Source: Empedobacter stercoris (GTDB lineage: Bacteria; Bacteroidota; Bacteroidia; Flavobacteriales; Weeksellaceae). Taken from it: a stretch of 64,000 nucleotides of DNA. A program made the position numbers and the translations under genes. The notes beneath the pieces are model-generated. The model was given only the letters and a program-made list of their open reading frames with translations. It was not told the DNA's origin and ran no database searches. Below, one piece after another: positions 56,232-64,000 of the stretch. Within the stretch, counting starts at the first letter, position 1. Every line of letters starts with the position of its first letter. Location: the NCBI RefSeq assembly GCF_025244765.1, contig NZ_CP104209.1:2052501-2116500 (forward strand), in the 5' to 3' direction.

Positions 56232-57185
56232 TTACCTCCAATACCTTTTCACTTCAAACGCATAGGCATTTTTCTCATCCACTACTTGGGTTGCTACCGT
56301 TTCAACATTCCAAGCGACAGCTTCGAATTTCGGGAAGAAGGTATCTGCACCAAATTCGCCCTGCACATGGGTAATAAACATCTCTTGAACACAATCAAGC
56401 GCTAAAGCTTCTCGGTAAATTTGTCCGCCTCCAATTATGAAAACGGTTCGTTCCACTTCATTTTTATAATGATCCAAACAGGATTCCAAGGAAGAAAAAA
56501 CAACTGCTCCAGGAGCATGATATTCGGTATTGCGTGTTAAGACCGCATTCTCGCGGTTGGGCAACGGCCGAAAACGTTCCGGAATGGAATCGTAGTTTTT
56601 TCTACCTGTAACCACAATATGTCCCGTGGTTGTTTCTTTGAAAAATTTCATATCTGCAGGCAAATGCCACATCAAATCATTGTTCTTTCCAATACCGAAT
56701 TGCTGATCAACAGCAACAATCAATGCTACTTTCATGGAAGTACTTTGTAAATTGTAGGTGAAATGAACACCATGCGGGGATTTGGAATTACTGCATCGTG
56801 AACCTGTGTTCCCCTGGCCTCTTCTTCCGTGAGAAAATAACCAATTACCCAATGATAGGTTCCATCCCAAATCTTCATTCATTTTGGCTTCAAGTCTGTG
56901 CCGTTTTTCCAAGTCTTCTTCATTTCCAAAGTCAGAATTTAGTTTATATTCAATTATTAGAAATTTTAAATCATCTTCGTCTATTTGCTCATAACCTTCA
57001 TTAATCTTCTCATTAATTTCCTGTTGAATTATTTTATGAAAATTTTTTAAAAGTGTGGATTTTACTTTTTTTTGCTCTCCATTTTCTCCAACAGTTCCCC
57101 AATGAACAAGACCTGTTTTGTCATCTTCATCCCAAGTTTCCCAATAATGAAGAACTCCATTAATTTCTTTGTAAAGTTTTAGCAT
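56232..57185 (-). CDS. Fusion: truncated WGR-domain protein + dihydrofolate reductase
   Basis: 317 residues in one frame. Residues 1-~50 are a WGR-like domain (LYKEINGVLHYWETWDED, VHWGTVGENGEQKK), followed by helices to about 115, then about 35 residues of junction sequence, then from an internal ATG at 56735 a complete dihydrofolate reductase (MKVALIVAVDQQFGIGKNND, WHLPADMKFFKETT, VVTGRKNYDSIP, FIIGGGQIYREAL), 167 residues. The reductase DNA is richer in G+C than the AT-rich front. The reductase may be made from 56735 or as a fusion; extra DfrA-type enzymes can give trimethoprim resistance, not provable here. Confidence 0.8.
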   Translation of the reverse strand: MLKLYKEINGVLHYWETWDEDDKTGLVHWGTVGENGEQKKVKSTLLKNFHKIIQQEINEKINEGYEQIDEDDLKFLIIEYKLNSDFGNEEDLEKRHRLEAKMNEDLGWNLSLGNWLFSHGRRGQGNTGSRCSNSKSPHGVHFTYNLQSTSMKVALIVAVDQQFGIGKNNDLMWHLPADMKFFKETTTGHIVVTGRKNYDSIPERFRPLPNRENAVLTRNTEYHAPGAVVFSSLESCLDHYKNEVERTVFIIGGGQIYREALALDCVQEMFITHVQGEFGADTFFPKFEAVAWNVETVATQVVDEKNAYAFEVKRYWR

Positions 57186-57229
57186 TTTATTTAATATTTT
57201 GTCAATTTAATGTGATTGGATAAAATGTC

Positions 57230-57362
57230 GCATAACGTTTGGCAAATTGGCGATGGAGCCGACTTTTAGCACAAATGTTGAATAGAATTACTAATCTTCA
57301 ACATTGCACAAAAGTTCAATAGAAGTACTTCACCGGCTCTATTGCCAATTTGTTTGTTATGT
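57230..57362 (-). repeat. attC-like element E8 (short class, 133 bp)
   Basis: Bounded by GCATAAC and GTTATGT; identical to E2 from CATAACG onward. Its GGCACATAAC end matches the tet(X2) cassette start TTATGTGCC, so this is the native site of tet(X2). Confidence 0.82.
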
Positions 57363-57378
57363 GCCGTTTTATTCCATT

Positions 57379-58545
<1,167 letters not shown>

Positions 58546-58556
58546 TCAAAAATGGC

Positions 58557-58753
58557 ACATAACGTTTTGGGTATTGCCGAAGGCGGGGAATTCGAAGCTG
58601 AAAGTTTCGATTTTGCACCGAGGCGAGCCAAAACGAATTTTTATGAGTTAAATTTAAAAATAAAAAACGAATAAAATTCGTTTTTGGCGGAGATAGTAGC
58701 ACAAATTTTGAATTTAGCACTTTAGCCCCGCTTTTGGCAATACCTTGTTAGCG
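58557..58753 (-). repeat. attC-like element E9 (long class, 197 bp)
   Basis: Bounded by ACATAAC and GTTAGCG. Stem GGTATTGCCGAAGGCGGGG / CCCCGCTTTTGGCAATACC, two G-T wobbles on + at the same positions as in E1 and E2. Inner hairpin GCCAAAACGAATTTT / AAAATTCGTTTTTGGC. It is the site of the lnu cassette (CTACCGCTAAC against start TTGGCGGTAA). Confidence 0.78.
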
Positions 58754-59530
58754 GTAGTTTTTTCTTATTTCGTGTAGGATTTCTTTCATTTTTGGTTCAA
58801 TATTTAGTTCGTCAAATAGTTTCTCCGATAAATTTAATGAGTTTTCAAAAGCTAAAATTATATTTTTAGGATTTAAATCCGATGTTACTGTTTTATACGC
58901 AAAATACCAAGTCGTATCAATATCCTTTTCAAGACTTTTAGTTGGACTTTCCCAATGTTGGGTTTTGTTTGTTCTTGCTCTAATAAGCCAAAGCAAATAT
59001 TTCTGAACATTTGATAAACTATGATGAGCATGAGCAAATTCTTCTCGCTTAATTAAGTTGCTTGTTGTCAGTATAACATTCAGTAATGATTGACTTAACC
59101 ACAAGATGTTTTCATTTGTTATTCTTTCGGGCGATTTCGTTTTGATTTGATTTAGTGTTTTCGTTAAATGTCCGTCTTTGTCGATTAGGTTCATTTGGTC
59201 AAAATCGCTAAATGTAACTATTCCGTCCCAAGATTTGATGATTTTAATTTCCTCCGTTTTTAAAAAATGAAATTCTCCTCTGACCATATTCTTAAAAATA
59301 GCCACTTCGCTTCCATATTCGTTTGTAAAATATAAAGCCACAGGATGAATTTGGTTTACCCATTTTTCTGTCGAGAAATTTTCTTTATTTTTCAAAAAGA
59401 TGTAAAATTCAATATCAGAATATTTGTCTCCTTCGTTTTTGGTAAATGAACCATACATAAAAACAGCGGAAACATTTTCGTCTTGTTGCGCTATAGATTT
59501 TGTTTTGTTAATCATTTGTAACTGTGTCAT
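58748..59530 (-). CDS. lnu(H): Lincosamide nucleotidyltransferase, Lnu(H)-like
   Basis: 260 residues. The nucleotidyltransferase motif FMYGSFTKNEGDKYSDIEFYIF (GS...D-x-E, about 24-45) and helical C-terminal half fit the Lnu(F)/Lnu(B) group; the 260-residue length equals that reported for Lnu(H) of Riemerella. It should adenylylate lincomycin and clindamycin. Its stop lies in the GTTAGCG core of E9. Family is fairly sure, the letter less so. Confidence 0.7.
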   Translation of the reverse strand: MTQLQMINKTKSIAQQDENVSAVFMYGSFTKNEGDKYSDIEFYIFLKNKENFSTEKWVNQIHPVALYFTNEYGSEVAIFKNMVRGEFHFLKTEEIKIIKSWDGIVTFSDFDQMNLIDKDGHLTKTLNQIKTKSPERITNENILWLSQSLLNVILTTSNLIKREEFAHAHHSLSNVQKYLLWLIRARTNKTQHWESPTKSLEKDIDTTWYFAYKTVTSDLNPKNIILAFENSLNLSEKLFDELNIEPKMKEILHEIRKNYR

Positions 59531-59678
59531 TTTTTCTAATTTTTAAAAGTTGATAATAGAAGTTCGCATTACTTTTTGAAAGCAATGAAAAAGTTTTACG
59601 TTGTTTATTTTGGACAGTTACTTATAGCTTCATCGGATTATACTTTTTTATGTTCAACATTCTGTTTGGTAAAATTAC

Positions 59679-59810
59679 CGCCAACGGGCCGCGGCTTTGC
59701 GAGGGAGCGGATTTTAGCATAAGACTTCCAAGCGAAGACGGAACTTTAAATATAACGAAAATCTTTGAACGGAAACAATAACCCGCTCTCTTGCAAAACC
59801 GATGTTATCG
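59679..59810 (-). repeat. attC-like element E10 (short class, 132 bp)
   Basis: Bounded by CGCCAAC and GTTATCG. Stem CGGCTTTGCGAGGGAGCGG / CCGCTCTCTTGCAAAACCG, two G-T wobbles on + at the conserved positions and one C-A mismatch. It is the site of the ABC-F cassette (GCCGATAAC against start TTATCGGC). The 148 bp between it and lnu(H) probably hold that gene's promoter. Confidence 0.75.
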
Positions 59811-59813
59811 GCT

Positions 59814-61409
59814 TTACTTCATTAATTCAATAGTTCGTTCAATATTTATTTCTTGTAAGAACGTTTTATCGTGGGAAATTACAATTAAAGTTCCTTCATA
59901 TTCATTGATTGCATTGGTTAAAATTTCGATGTTTTGAAGGTCTAAATTATTGGTAGGTTCATCTAAGATAATAATGTCGGGAGATTGATTAGCAATGTTT
60001 AAACAACACAACATTAACCGCATTCTTTCTCCGCCACTCAATGTATGACAAGGCTTATCCCAATCATCTTTTGAAAATAAAAAACGGTCTAATCTGATTT
60101 TTACTTCGTGTTCCTGAAGGCCGGTTTGATTAAATTCTTGAGCTTGTTCATAAATCTGTAAATGATTATTGATTAAAGAATAATCTTGGTCAATATAAAC
60201 AGAATGACTTTCAGCAATAAATATTTTTCCTTCCGTTGGTTTAAGTTTTCCGAGTATTATTTGGATAAGTGTGGTTTTTCCTGTTCCATTTTTTCCGTTG
60301 ATAGCAATTCGTTCACCGCTGACAATTTGAATGTTTAGAGGTTTCTCCCATAATAAACCTCCTGTTCTATATGCGAAATTGATATTTTCTGCTATAAACA
60401 GATTTTTACCTTTATGAAGATTGGAAGAATCAAATTCAAATTTCATTTGTTCTATATCAGAAACGGAAAGCCTCAAATCTTGAAGTTCTTCTTTTATACC
60501 ATTAATTTTATCTGAATGAACTCCGGCAATTTTTGCTGAGCTTCTTTCAGCATTATTCTTCCAAGCATCTGATACTATCTTGGGAAGTCCAGCTTTTCCT
60601 AAATTCTTTTTTGCTCGAACATCTAATTTTTGTTGTCGTTCAATTGTTTTTCGCTCCTTTTCTTTCGCCTTTCTAAGTGCTTTTTCTTTGCTCTGAATAT
60701 CTTGACTTAAGGCGTTTTGTTCAATTTCTTTTTGCTCTTTATAAAATTCATAGTTTCCGCCATAAACTTTAATTTCATTTCTGTTGAGCTCACAAATAGG
60801 ATTTAATAACTGAAGTAACTCTCGGTCGTGGCTAACGATTATAAAAGTTGCTCTTGAGGTTTGAATAAAATCGTATAGTAAGTCTCTACTGGATTTGTCA
60901 AGATGATTACTGGGTTCATCTAATAAAACAAATGATGGTTGATGAATAAATATACCTGCGAGAAAGACTTTTGTTTTTTGTCCTCCACTTAATTCGCTTA
61001 ATTTTTGAGATAGTGATAAATCAGAAATATCCCAATAGCTTAGGGCTTCTTGACATTTTTCTTCTATCGTCCAATCGTCATTTAAAAGGCTATAATTCTT
61101 TTCATCTACACTTCCGTTTAAAATTTCGTGTAAAGCATTGAGTTTGGTTTCAACTTGTAAGGCTTGGGCAATTGTCAAATCATTAAACTGACCGAAAATT
61201 TGAGGAATATAATAGGGTTTGGTTTCGGAGGAAATTTGTCCGTCATCAGGTTCTAATTCCTTGGCTATAAGTTTGAGTAAAGTAGATTTTCCAACACCAT
61301 TATTGCCAATTAATGCAATTTTATCGGAATGGTTTACTGTCATACTTAAATTAGTAAACAGCGTATTTTTATTGGGATGTGAATAGGATAAATTTTGAAT
61401 CGTAAGCAT
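59814..61409 (-). CDS. ABC-F family ATPase, probable ribosomal protection protein
   Basis: 531 residues with two ABC domains and no membrane segments. ABC1: GNNGVGKSTLL (about 37), LSELSGGQKTKV, VLLDEPSNHLD; ABC2: GKNGTGKTTLI (about 375), LSGGERMRL, IILDEPTNNLD. A charged linker (KAKEKERKTIERQQKLD..., about 240-320) is the antibiotic-resistance-determining region. Both catalytic Glu are present. Known relatives (Msr, Vga, Lsa, OptrA groups) displace antibiotics from the ribosome; drug class here is unknown. Confidence 0.85.
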   Translation of the reverse strand: MLTIQNLSYSHPNKNTLFTNLSMTVNHSDKIALIGNNGVGKSTLLKLIAKELEPDDGQISSETKPYYIPQIFGQFNDLTIAQALQVETKLNALHEILNGSVDEKNYSLLNDDWTIEEKCQEALSYWDISDLSLSQKLSELSGGQKTKVFLAGIFIHQPSFVLLDEPSNHLDKSSRDLLYDFIQTSRATFIIVSHDRELLQLLNPICELNRNEIKVYGGNYEFYKEQKEIEQNALSQDIQSKEKALRKAKEKERKTIERQQKLDVRAKKNLGKAGLPKIVSDAWKNNAERSSAKIAGVHSDKINGIKEELQDLRLSVSDIEQMKFEFDSSNLHKGKNLFIAENINFAYRTGGLLWEKPLNIQIVSGERIAINGKNGTGKTTLIQIILGKLKPTEGKIFIAESHSVYIDQDYSLINNHLQIYEQAQEFNQTGLQEHEVKIRLDRFLFSKDDWDKPCHTLSGGERMRLMLCCLNIANQSPDIIILDEPTNNLDLQNIEILTNAINEYEGTLIVISHDKTFLQEINIERTIELMK

Positions 61410-61521
61410 AATTAATTTCTTTTTGAGTTTAACAAAAGTGGGAGCCCAATTTTTTGAGCTGATTGTTAGATTGTCTAAGAAATTAATTTTTACATTTTCT
61501 GCTTACTTTTTATTTATGTTG

Positions 61522-61529
61522 CAAATATA
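61522..61529 (-). promoter_or_regulatory. Probable -7 box of the ABC-F gene promoter
   Basis: On the minus strand TATATTTG, a perfect TAnnTTTG, lies about 113 bp before the ABC-F ATG and inside its cassette. A -33 match is weak (TTC). Confidence 0.4.
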
Positions 61530-61562
61530 ATATTTTTTCTGAACTACTTTATTTCGTATTGC

Positions 61563-61755
61563 CGATAACGGTTCGGGGCTTTGCGAAGTGGCGGGAAATC
61601 GAAGACGGAAGTTTCGATTTAGACGACACGTAGCAAAAGCCAATTTCTATTTGCTAAATTACAAAAAAAGCCAATAAAATTGGCTTTTGCGGATTACGAA
61701 GCACAAATTTTCAACTTAGCCGTTACTCCGCCATTTTGCAAAACCCTTGTTATGC
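61563..61755 (-). repeat. attC-like element E11 (long class, 193 bp)
   Basis: Bounded by CGATAAC and GTTATGC. Stem GGGCTTTGCGAAGTGGCGG / CCGCCATTTTGCAAAACCC with two G-T wobbles on + and a C-A mismatch as in E10. Inner hairpin GCAAAAGCCAATTT / AAATTGGCTTTTGC. It ends with TTATGCGGTCGG like E3. Site of the TonB-plug cassette. Confidence 0.78.
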
Positions 61756-62274
61756 GGTCGGTTTTTTATTCCGCAAACTTTTCTTTATTAGTTTTTTTAA
61801 TTTTCTGTCGTTACTTTTAAGTATAACTACTCCACAGATTGCTCGACTTCCATAAAGAGAAGTTGCATTTTCATTTTTTAGAATTTCGATTGAATTTATT
61901 GTTTCGTTTGTTAAATATTTTAAAATAACTGAATAATTAGGGTATTGGTTTAAGTCAAGTAAGTGACCAACATTTTTTTGAAAAAGAACAAACATTATTT
62001 TACATTTAGATTGCTTTCTTAATGCGTCATTTATGTTTTCACCATCCTCTACTTTTATTACAATTTTATCAGATATGCTTTTAAAGTTAATAATTGAGTC
62101 TTGTTTTATTTTTTCTTTTATTAAATGAATTTGCATTTCTTTAGAATCAATTTTTTCTAAATTTTCAATCCACTTATCACTTTCAGATTTCAATCCTAAT
62201 TCCTGATTATTTTTATTTTGTCCAAAACCAAGTGTAGTAAAGATTAAAAGAAATGATAAAAGTAAATATTTCAT
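61750..62274 (-). CDS. Small secreted TonB-plug-like protein
   Basis: 174 residues with signal peptide MKYLLLSFLLIFTTLGFGQ. The C-terminal part (TINSIEILKNENATSLYGSRAICGVVILKS) is the plug motif of TonB-dependent receptors, here without a barrel. Such stand-alone plug-like proteins occur in Bacteroidetes; function unknown. The stop codon lies in the GTTATGC core of E11. First cassette of the array, next to the attI-like site. Confidence 0.7.
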   Translation of the reverse strand: MKYLLLSFLLIFTTLGFGQNKNNQELGLKSESDKWIENLEKIDSKEMQIHLIKEKIKQDSIINFKSISDKIVIKVEDGENINDALRKQSKCKIMFVLFQKNVGHLLDLNQYPNYSVILKYLTNETINSIEILKNENATSLYGSRAICGVVILKSNDRKLKKLIKKSLRNKKPTA

Positions 62275-62301
62275 ATTCGTTTCTTGTTTGGATTAAACTG
62301 A

Positions 62302-62316
62302 CGCATAACACTCAAA
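62302..62316 (-). other. attI-like half site at the head of the cassette array
   Basis: CGCATAACA on + (GTG/TTATGCG on the minus strand) has the same core as the cassette junctions but no second arm. It lies 28 bp upstream of the first cassette gene, and TTATGCG is complementary to the CGCATAA end of E11. It fits the insertion point of an integron; no integrase gene lies between here and ssrA. Confidence 0.5.
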
Positions 62317-62330
62317 TATACGAAATAATA

Positions 62331-62740
62331 TTTTATATGCAACTTAAATTTTAAAATCACAAAACACTGTATATTAACATTCTATATCAATATTTATTTA
62401 TAAATTTGTCATTCTATTCATAATAAATATTTGTTTTGCGTAATTCAATAATATTTAAAATCCGTACTCGCCAACTTTAAAATCGAAATTGCCTAACATA
62501 GAAACAAAAACATTATCTGGATTTTCTTTTACTACTAGAAAGAAAATATTAGTATTCTACATTTATTTTGTAAGTCACGCTATTTTGTCATTAAATAAAG
62601 CTTGGTATATCCATAATACTAAAGGCAACAGAAATTTTGTAGATATAATAGAATGCTATCAACATATTACAGAATCTCTATAAGATGAATAATATTAACT
62701 CGCTAAAAGAATGAGAAAAACTGAATTAATATTTAATATA
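62331..62740. other. AT-rich gap between cassette array and ssrA
   Basis: Very AT-rich. One short + strand frame (62489-62683, 64 residues, MPNIETKTLSGFSF...) shows no recognised motif, signal or sensible start context, so it is not called a gene. No integrase remnant is seen. Confidence 0.4.
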
Positions 62741-62741
62741 A

Positions 62742-62790
62742 AGAAAAACTCGGACTAAAATTAGGAAAAAGTCCCTGATTTAGTCCGAGT
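62742..62790 (-). terminator. Rho-independent terminator of ssrA
   Basis: ACTCGGACTAAA and TTTAGTCCGAGT form a perfect 12-bp stem; on the minus strand TTTTTC follows. It lies about 35 bp after the tmRNA 3' end. Confidence 0.85.
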
Positions 62791-62821
62791 ATTTTATAAT
62801 TCGCTGATAGTCAGCATGAGT

Positions 62822-63218
62822 TGTGGAGCTGGCGGGATTCGAACCCGCGTCCAAACAAGCAACAAATAAGCTTTCTACATGTTTAGTCTATTCTTAATTT
62901 TCGACGAAATCCTGAGAACAAACACTCTGTCATTCGCTTATCATCTAAAATCTCGAAACCTATCCGATGCACTAAGGTTTCTATTCTTACTTTCCCGTGT
63001 TCCTTTATCAAACGCCGTAAGTCAAGGCTTTTGAGGAACATTCAGCTTCTATACCTTGTATAGACGTGGCGAATTCTTACTAAAATTCAGAATTATGCAG
63101 CTAAAGCGTACTCTTCGTTGCCAGTTAAAAAGTTGAAGTGCCTGATTAAAGTGAGTACACAACCTATCACTACATGCTTACTTACCCATTGACCCTGCTG
63201 TCAAAACCAGTCAGCCCC
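62822..63218 (-). ncRNA. ssrA: tmRNA (ssrA)
   Basis: The 5' end GGGGCTGACTGGTTTTGACA (from 63218) pairs with the 3' end ...CCAGCTCCA, forming the tRNA-like acceptor; TTCGAATCCCGCC is the T arm. The tag frame at 63122-63096 reads GNEEYALAA followed by TAA (63095-63093), close to the GENNYALAA type of Flavobacteriia. The encoded 3' end is ACAA, so CCA is not fully encoded. It rescues stalled ribosomes with SmpB. It is the first safe core-genome gene at the right side. Confidence 0.95.
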
Positions 63219-63360
63219 TTTTTAGTAAATGGTCAATTCAATAATTGACGGATGCCAAATGTACAAATTTTATACCAAATAGAATTAACTTTTTCTAAAC
63301 ATACTTATTCAATATAAATTTTTAAATTAGAACAAGTAAAAAATTTAAAATCACATAAAT

Positions 63361-64000
63361 ATGTCAAATTTAGTAAATCTACCAGCTTTCAAAGCGCACT
63401 ATGACAATTATATTAATGGAAAATTTACGGCACCAAAATCAGGAAAATATTTTGATGTTGTGACACCATTAACAGGAAAAGTTTTCACACAAGCTGCACA
63501 TTCATCTGAAGATGATATAAGTTTAGCTGTTGATGCAGCACACGAAGCTTTTAAATCTTGGAGTCAAACTTCTGCAACAGAAAGGAGTTTAATCTTAAAT
63601 AAAATAGCTGATCGAATGGAGCAACATTTACAAGATATTGCTGCTGTAGAAACATATGATAATGGAAAACCTGTTCGCGAAACATTAAATGCAGATATTC
63701 CTTTAGCAATTGATCATTTCAGATATTTTGCTTCTGTAATTCGTGCTGAAGAAGGTTCTTTAAATGAACTTGATAAAGATACAGTTTCGATTATTGTTCA
63801 TGAACCAATTGGTGTAGTGGCGCAAATTATTCCTTGGAATTTTCCAATCTTAATGGCTGTTTGGAAATTAGCTCCAGCTTTAGCTGCGGGGAATTGTATC
63901 GTATTAAAACCAGCCGAATCAACACCTATTTCAATATTATTCTTAATTGAAATCATTGGCGATTTATTGCCTCCAGGCGTTTTGAATATTGTGAATGGTT
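63361..64000 (+). CDS. NAD-dependent aldehyde dehydrogenase, N-terminal part, cut by window end
   Basis: 213 residues from the ATG at 63361 (MSNLVNLPAFKAHYDNYING) to the window end with no stop. VVTPLTGKVFTQAAHSSEDD, YDNGKPVRETLNADIPLAID and IIPWNFPILMAVWKLAPALA with GNCIVLKPAESTP are typical of the aldehyde dehydrogenase superfamily (NAD-binding region and the PWNFP motif). The catalytic Cys/Glu lie outside. Codon use and divergence from ssrA suggest a housekeeping chromosomal gene. Confidence 0.92.
   Translation, partial: MSNLVNLPAFKAHYDNYINGKFTAPKSGKYFDVVTPLTGKVFTQAAHSSEDDISLAVDAAHEAFKSWSQTSATERSLILNKIADRMEQHLQDIAAVETYDNGKPVRETLNADIPLAIDHFRYFASVIRAEEGSLNELDKDTVSIIVHEPIGVVAQIIPWNFPILMAVWKLAPALAAGNCIVLKPAESTPISILFLIEIIGDLLPPGVLNIVNG

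Noticed and set aside
56232..56735. Calling the reductase a specific dfrA allele
   Set aside because: The sequence is a clear dihydrofolate reductase, but it cannot be matched to a named resistance allele without a database search.
62822..62900. tRNA gene (TTCGAATCC arm near 62,835)
   Set aside because: It is the 3' tRNA-like part of tmRNA; no anticodon stem follows.

Overview
The window is AT-rich, lacks clear Shine-Dalgarno sites, uses TAnnTTTG-type -7 promoter boxes, encodes a tmRNA tag GNEEYALAA and carries a Bacteroidetes-type Tra system. This points to a Flavobacteriia host (Weeksellaceae such as Empedobacter, Chryseobacterium, Elizabethkingia or Riemerella would fit). Nearly all of it is mobile DNA. 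Core chromosome is clear only at the right edge: ssrA at 62.8-63.2 kb and an aldehyde dehydrogenase running off the end.

Left part, 1-41 kb, is an integrative and conjugative element. It holds the N-terminal part of a tyrosine integrase, a repressor facing a small replication operon (two DUF3853-like proteins, a winged-helix protein, a DnaB helicase), an IS256-family insertion, a 1,860-residue Toprim/N6-methylase/SNF2-helicase protein, and a long minus-strand operon: mobA, mobB, ParA-like, traE, traF, traG, three traI-like genes, traJ-traN, a coupling protein and an M23 peptidase. Upstream of mobA are a nested inverted repeat (possible oriT) and 17 tandem copies of a 33-bp repeat. Then comes a single-chain restriction-modification enzyme whose target-recognition half lies in a 2.3-kb segment bounded by 20-bp inverted repeats. 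A second, divergent recognition domain is stored in inverse orientation and a serine invertase gene follows, so the specificity is probably phase-variable. A HEPN-like gene inside the segment is interrupted at a C11 tract. umuC and umuD close this part.

41-46 kb is a small cluster: a short ORF, a TonB-type outer-membrane receptor, a LuxI/FeeM-like acyltransferase, a LuxR-type regulator and a ThiF-like adenylyltransferase. A palindromic motif is shared by the regulatory region of regulator and acyltransferase and the region ahead of the receptor gene.

46-62.3 kb is the most remarkable part: an array of gene cassettes, nearly all reading on the minus strand. Each is followed by a 132-197 bp foldable inverted repeat bounded by YAAC and GTTR. 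The cassettes obey the integron rule that the first bases of a cassette are complementary to the start of its own repeat. Cargo includes dGTPase plus nucleotidyltransferase, estT-like plus a tet(X) variant, erm(F) (reversed), a broken blaOXA-347-like gene, an exonuclease-BRCT fragment, IS1595, aadS, a WGR-dihydrofolate reductase fusion, tet(X2), lnu(H)-like, an ABC-F protein and a TonB-plug protein. An attI-like half site lies at 62.3 kb, but no integron integrase is in the window. The array therefore looks like a Bacteroidetes integron-type cassette array whose sites deviate from the classical attC core.
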